Shown: one piece after another, positions 58,095 through 64,000 of the stretch
Layout: every line of letters begins with the position of its first letter
Position numbering within the stretch: the first letter of the stretch is position 1
From: Eulemur rufifrons
Lineage: Eukaryota > Chordata > Mammalia > Primates > Lemuridae
Length of the DNA stretch: 64,000 bases
Reading direction: 5' to 3'
Assembly: GCF_041146395.1 (NCBI RefSeq)
Contig: NC_091010.1
Span: 53,898,001 to 53,962,000, forward strand
Program-made: the position numbers and the translations under genes
The notes under the pieces: model-generated
The model's database searches: none
What the model saw: only the letters and a program-made list of their open reading frames with translations
Told to the model about the DNA's origin: nothing

Positions 58095-59315
58095 GAAGGA
58101 TTGATGGGTGAATGATAAAAATGAAGCAGATAAATGACAATATTTTAAAGATAACTATCAGGAAAGGGAAGTGTATGCCTTGGAGCTCAGCAGATAGTCT
58201 AGGCTCCCAGTGCTGTAGAGTTTCAGAGGAAGGCGTGACCTTTGTATGTCAGCACATCAGGGATGGCTTCCTGGAGGAGGGGAAACAAGAGGGCCTTGAA
58301 GGATGAGTGGGTTTGGGAAGGGCTGAGAACCCTCCAAGTGACAGTGACACAGCATCTACAGAGGCGGCTTAAAAATTCTAAAGCAGATAATTCTCAACTG
58401 ATTGGGGGATGAGGGTGGATGGGAGGTCACAGATAAACACAAAATACGATTAGAACAAACCTGTCAAAATGTATTACAAAATAGACTTACAGCAAACTTA
58501 CTTCATTGTGATTGCCCTTGATATTTATTAATAGACAAGCACATCGATCTGTTACAGAGCAACCTGTGTTTGTTTTCTGCATAGTCTACGAGGCTCCACC
58601 AAGTGACCAGACACGATACCAGGCTGCAGCAGTTAGTGCAAGCTACTGATGAAGCAGATAAACCCCCAAATGTAAATGGTGAGACACAGCAAGAGTGTTT
58701 CTTGCTTACGTAACACCCCAGGGACTGTGCTTGGGGTTGGTGGTGACTCTTGCCTGTGATAACTCAGGGACTCAGAATCCTTCTCTCCCCCAGAGTCTTG
58801 TTGTGCCCCAACACTGAAAGGGAAAATACCATGGATAGCACATGCCAAAGAGTGTTCATGGGTGAAGCCTAAAATTGAGGCACAGCTCTTCTGCTCAGAC
58901 TCCACGGGCAGGAGCTTGGTTACACAACCACACTTGACCTGCGAGGAGGCTGGAAATGCTACCAGCTCTGTGCCCAGCAAGAAGAGCACACGGGCTTTGC
59001 TAAGCAAACAGCAGGGTCAGCCAAGGGACCTTCTGGTTCGCCAGTGGGTGCTCCTCCCTAACTTGCTCATTTTCCTCCTCTCCTCCAAATGACATCACAT
59101 TGTCGTCAGCACCCAGTGTGTAAAACTCAAATTTATATATTTCTTGGTCTAACTATGACTATGTGATCTCCATTAACACATGTTTTTCCCCAAGAGTAAT
59201 ACGGCCTGCATGTGCTAATATTGTAAGCGGTCAATACAGGGGCCCAGTCAGCCCATGTTTTAAATGAGAGAGGCCTACTAGTCTGTAAATGTTTTAATTT
59301 ATTTTCCAAAATATA
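58095..59315. other. Unassigned sequence
   Basis: No exon or repeat is named. Opposing ORFs of 124 codons (58633-59007 minus) and 76 codons (58862-59092 plus) overlap and have no recognisable protein. Confidence 0.4.
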
Positions 59316-59317
59316 TA

Positions 59318-59490
59318 TGCAGTTGACCATTGAACAACATGGGGGTTAGGGGTGCCATCTCCCAGAACTGTGGAAAATCTATACATAACTTTTAACCCCC
59401 CTGAAACTGAACTACTGTTGAACAGCATCCTTACTGATAACATAAGTAATCAGTAAGGCATTTGGGCATTTCTCCACATTTTTTTTTCAA
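59318..59490 (+). mobile_element. Tigger-type DNA transposon fragment
   Basis: It opens with cagttgaccattgaacaaca, the terminal repeat of a TcMar-Tigger-like family. It continues 'gggggttaggggtgccatct', 'ctgttgaacagcatccttac' and 'tgataacataagtaatcagt'. The right terminal repeat is missing. Non-coding. Confidence 0.7.
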
Positions 59491-59494
59491 ATGC

Positions 59495-59935
59495 TACTAT
59501 CCACAGGAAAAAAGAGGTAGGCCAGTCTTCCCTCAACTTCTGAGAAGCATGGTTCTACTAGTTCTTAGGGCTGTGGAAGTTTCTAAGTGTGATTATTTTG
59601 GGAGTGGTTTAAGCTGGGTATAATCTGGGTGTCCTGAGAACTGCAGCTACATGTCTATGATTTTCCTGTGTGCTGGGCACTGGGTGCACACACCACATGC
59701 ACAGAGAACACGGGCTTGGAGAGTTGGTGATTAAGTCACGCTTCATGTGTGTGCAATATTGTAAGGGCAAAGAAAAATACTGTGTGTAATTCAAATACTT
59801 TGAAATTTATTGAAACTCATTTTATGGGCCAACATATGTTCCATCTTGGCAAATGTTCCACATAAACTTGAAGAGAATGTATACATTGTTGAGTGGAGCG
59901 TTCTATAAACAATCAGATGAAGTAGGTTGATAGTG
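59495..59935. other. Unassigned sequence
   Basis: No exon or repeat is named. Confidence 0.4.
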
Positions 59936-59939
59936 CTGT

Positions 59940-60245
59940 TCAAATTTACTATATTCTTGCTCACCTTAGGCCTACTTTTACTAAGAATTATTGAGGGAAG
60001 GTTATTAAAATCTCCAACTGTCATTACAGGATTGCATATTTGTCTTTGCAATTTAACAGGTTTTGCTTCATGTATTTTGTATCTCTGTTATTAGCTTCAT
60101 AAATGTTTAGAATTTCTATGTCCTCTCAATAAACTGACCCTATTATCATTATGAAATGAAATTCTTTATCCCCAGTAATATCCTTTGCTCTGAAATCTAT
60201 TTTGTCTCATGTTCATATAGCTGCTCCAACTTTCTTTTGATTCAT
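59940..60245 (-). mobile_element. L1 ORF2 fragment, antisense
   Basis: 'aaatctccaactgtcattac', 'ttttgcttcatgtattttgt', 'tgaccctattatcattatga', 'tcctttgctctgaaatctat' and 'gctgctccaactttcttttg' are antisense to an internal L1 region. The fragment joins a sense L1M at about 60250. Confidence 0.8.
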
Positions 60246-60249
60246 GAGA

Positions 60250-61225
60250 TGAGAAGCCACAGACTGGAAGAAAATATTTGCGAAGTATATGTTTAATAAA
60301 GAACTCATATCTAGAATTTATAAAGAATTCTCAACATTCAATATTTAAAAGCAAACAACTGAATTTTTAGCATGGGCAGAAGTTTTGAACAGATACTTCA
60401 CTAAAAAGCTATACAGATAGTAATTATGTACATGAAAAGATACCCAACATATTGTCTTCAGGGAAATGCAAATTAAAGCCACAATGCAATCTTACTTCAC
60501 ACCTATTGAAATGGCTAAAACTAAAAAGACTTACCATGCCAAGGTGGCAAGGATCTGGAGGAATGGAACCTCTCATGCACTGCTAGGGGAATGGAAAATG
60601 AGATGACCACTTTGGAAAATGAGTTGGCAATTTCTTACAAATTTAAACATACACCTACCATATAATTCAGCCATTTCATTCCTTAGAATTTATTCAAGAG
60701 AAAAAAAGTATAAGGCCCTATAAATATGACTGTTCAAAGCAACTTTGGTGGTAATAGCCAAAAGCTGGAAACAATCCAAATATCTATTAATAGATGAATG
60801 GATAAACCAAGGTACTGTACATACACACAATCAAATATTATTCAGCAATCAAAGAAGTCATGAGCTGTTGATATACACTACAAGTTGGATGAATTGCAAA
60901 ATAAGAATGTTGAGTGAATGAAGCCAAACCAAAAAAATGAAAAAAAAATCATACATTCTCTATAATTCCACTGATATAAAATCTAGAAAATGCAAAGTAA
61001 TAGATAGTGACCGAAAGCAAGGCAGGTGTTTCCTGAGGATGCAAGGAGTGGGGAAGGAAAAGCAGGAGGATCACAAAGTGTCACGAGGAATTGATTGGGA
61101 TGATAGAGATGCTCATTGTGGTTGTGGTAATGGGTTGATGAGTGTACACGTGTGTCAAAACTTACCAAATTGTATACTTTAAATATGTGCAGTTTACTGT
61201 ATGTCAATTATAATTTAATATAACT
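60250..61225 (+). mobile_element. L1M ORF2 tail and 3' end, sense
   Basis: 'gaagccacagactggaagaa', 'gggaaatgcaaattaaagcc', 'cacctattgaaatggctaaa', 'actttggaaaatgagttggc', 'ggtaatagccaaaagctgga', 'ttattcagcaatcaaagaag', then the 3'UTR 'caaattgtatactttaaata'. Stops and frameshifts throughout. Confidence 0.85.
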
Positions 61226-62010
<785 letters not shown>

Positions 62011-62014
62011 TCCA

Positions 62015-62640
62015 AATTATGGTCCACGTTGTCTCAGCTCTTCTCAGCTCACGGTGGACTCTCAAGATAGGTCTGCATACTAGGGAACAAAACTTGAGGG
62101 AACTTAAAAGAGTGAGAGCTGCGGCGGTTGAGATACCGCACTACACACTTACCAGTGACTCCTCTGGATAATGCTGTTGCCTTGCAAATGTGATCTTGGG
62201 CGATAGACATGTGACCCATGAGCACATTCTAAGAATATGGCCATGAGAAAGAATTGTAGGCATTTCAGAGAACTAAAGGAGAGCGCAAACATCTCAGTGG
62301 CTCAGCATGCCAGGTTGGTCTCTATCAGCGGATAGTGCTGTCATCTGAGGATATTAAGAAGAAGTGTAAATTCTGAATGTAGGGCAATGACAATGGGGAA
62401 ACTGTTATGACCCAGGGCTTAAGCTTTATGTATGCTACGAGGACAAGCTAAAGGAAAAAGAAGAAAAGGGCAATTTTTTTTTGTTCTGGAAGTTTTTCTT
62501 CTCTGTATGATAGTGAATATAAATTTAACCTCTAAAATGGAAAGATAAGGAAATAGAATATAATTGTATATGTATCGGGCACTGGAAAAGTTTATAGACA
62601 AGCAGGAATTGCATCACATCTTCCTGGGATTTCTGTCTTT
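62015..62640. other. Unassigned sequence
   Basis: No exon or repeat is named. A small GC-richer word (gagctgcggcggttgagata) occurs at 62116-62135. Confidence 0.4.
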
Positions 62641-63030
62641 CAGAAATACTGTGATATCATATTTTTATGCAAAACAATATGGGTCCTGGTAGTGGTGGAC
62701 TCAGTGAGGGAGGTGGTGGAGTGGCCTCAAGGATGATGGTTGAAGGTAACATCAGCACAGCCTCACTGTTCAATGACATTGGCTCCTTGTGTTTGTTTGC
62801 GTATAAGCCAGAATTCAACCATCAGCATTACCCTGGACAATATTTCCCTGCTAGGAATGAAGGCAAATGAGATGCTTCACCCACAGATGCGCCAACAATG
62901 GCAAAGGGAAAGCCTGGGGAGGGGTCAGTCTACACCATCCTCGGGAATGACGTCCTCTGCCTACAAGATCTCTGTGGCCCACTGCACAGTGACTACTGTT
63001 AATACTCGGAACTAAGGAGATTTACTTTTT
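62641..63030 (+). other. Unrecognised ORF-bearing segment
   Basis: Two overlapping plus-strand frames, 62667-62870 (glycine-rich start GPGSGGLSEGGGG) and 62740-63015, share this stretch. Its composition is less AT-rich than the flanks, and it could be a decayed retrocopy. I do not recognise either protein, and no A tail or target-site duplication is evident. Confidence 0.3.
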
Positions 63031-63655
63031 TCTTTGTCCTGAAAAGAAATATATCTCCAGAAAGAGTAGAGAGGAAGTAACTATGCAGGAGATGGTGAAT
63101 GCATTGATTGTGCTTTTAAGGAGATCCAGCCTGCAATGCTGTAGGAACCTTTGCTTTTACAAATATAGAAACAGAGGCACCAGCTGTGCTTGGGTGTATA
63201 GATGCCTGAAGTGCTAAAAATGCTACTTAATAAGGAGACAGAATAGATCCAGGCATCTCCAACAGATTTACTTTGTTTTTATATTCTTGGGTTGGACTAT
63301 TTCAGTTACTTTCAACAGTTTGATTCAAAGACATATTATCCTGTTCAACCTTGGTGTGAGGCTTGCAAAAAGGTTGTAGCTAGAGATCAAACAGTGGTTA
63401 ACAGCTATACAACAGTAGAACATTGAGTAGAGTGACAAATTGAGAAGCTGAAGACATTGAGTAAATTAATGAATAGGGACTTGTTTTGACTTCTGCTGTG
63501 AATGGGTAACTCATTTATCTTATGTTTGGGTTAATTATAGAAATATATCCTAAATGGACTCCTGCTGTGAAATGATAAAATGCATAAGGCTAACACACAA
63601 ATGTGGGAACACTCACACATTTTAATTTAGTAGGAGACACTTATGGCTTTAATTA
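63031..63655. other. Unassigned AT-rich sequence
   Basis: No exon or repeat is named. Confidence 0.4.
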
Positions 63656-63662
63656 AGGCACA

Positions 63663-63981
63663 TCATCTCACTGGTACCAAAGGATTGGCTTTGACCAATA
63701 AGACACGACTAAGGAATTTGTTCATTATTCTTCTCTGTTCTTGATTTAAGAGAGCCATTAGCCTCTGGCTGTGATGCTCATCTGTGACGCATTTGTCATT
63801 AGTCTTCATGTTTGAGGATGATGCAATTGATGGTGTTGCCATCCGTGTGAATAGAAGTAGCTGCAACACCTGGTGCATGGTCACTTCTTCTACCATGCTC
63901 TGTGGCCAGAGCTGCTGCTATAGAGGCTGTGTTGTGACCAACTTTGACTCCTATGACCCTCTGCACTCGTGGTGAACCCAA
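63663..63981 (-). other. Overlapping minus-strand ORFs at the window edge
   Basis: Two minus-strand frames overlap: 63799-63981 (VQRVIGVKVGHNTASIAAAL) and 63663-63896 (VLQLLLFTRMATPSIASSSN ... SQRLMALLNQEQRRIMNKFL). Two partial frames in tandem with shifted phase can mark a frameshifted pseudogene, and the stretch is more G+C-rich than its flank. I do not recognise the protein. It may extend past the window end at 64000. Confidence 0.3.
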
Positions 63982-64000
63982 AACACTTATTCTGACTCAG

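Overview
The window is nuclear DNA of a primate, most likely a strepsirrhine (lemur or galago group). Two Alu copies (30611-30954 and 50353-50691) carry the altered right-arm wording typical of strepsirrhine Alus. A young L1 3' end (25093-25714) ends in the 'tttgtaccc..taatatgctgaaataaa' style known from lemur L1s. The DNA is AT-rich, there is no long open reading frame, and the sequence is packed with eutherian and primate interspersed repeats. It is not bacterial: there are no operons, ribosome binding sites, CRISPR arrays or insertion sequences.

I find no intact protein-coding gene or RNA gene. The one promoter-like segment is a CpG island at about 5.04-5.80 kb with a full CTCF core motif (5553-5566), a 14-G run and a palindromic C/EBP-type site. 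The transcript it would serve cannot be read from this window. The one recognisable gene relic is a processed BTF3 pseudogene (about 38926-39662), which sits inside a recent-looking local rearrangement.

Layout. 0-5 kb holds an antisense LTR with a triplicated 44-bp block, plus old L2 and MIR pieces. 5.0-5.8 kb is the CpG island. 6.5-8.7 kb is a pile-up of L1 and LTR pieces, including an L1 5'UTR joined to an inverted ORF1. 9-24 kb is mostly unassigned sequence with MIR, MER5A and LTR fragments. 24-30 kb holds an old L1 end, a lineage-specific L1 with clear target-site duplications, an MLT1 LTR, a tiny L1 end, and an ERVL LTR split by a hAT element. 30-37.5 kb holds an Alu inside a MIR, HAL1/L1M pieces and a poly(T)-only insertion scar. 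38.4-40.4 kb is the BTF3 rearrangement. 41.6-44.2 kb is an L1 mosaic with opposing orientations. 44-58 kb is MIR/L2-rich and LINE-poor, with one Alu. 59-62 kb is L1M interrupted by an older Alu. 62-64 kb is unassigned.

Nothing here forms a working multi-gene system. The content is best read as intergenic or intronic sequence around one CpG-island promoter, and its history is written mainly in nested transposon insertions. Repeat family names come from memory of consensus sequences and were not checked by a search. Repeat edges are usually good to some tens of bases, except where target-site duplications fix them.
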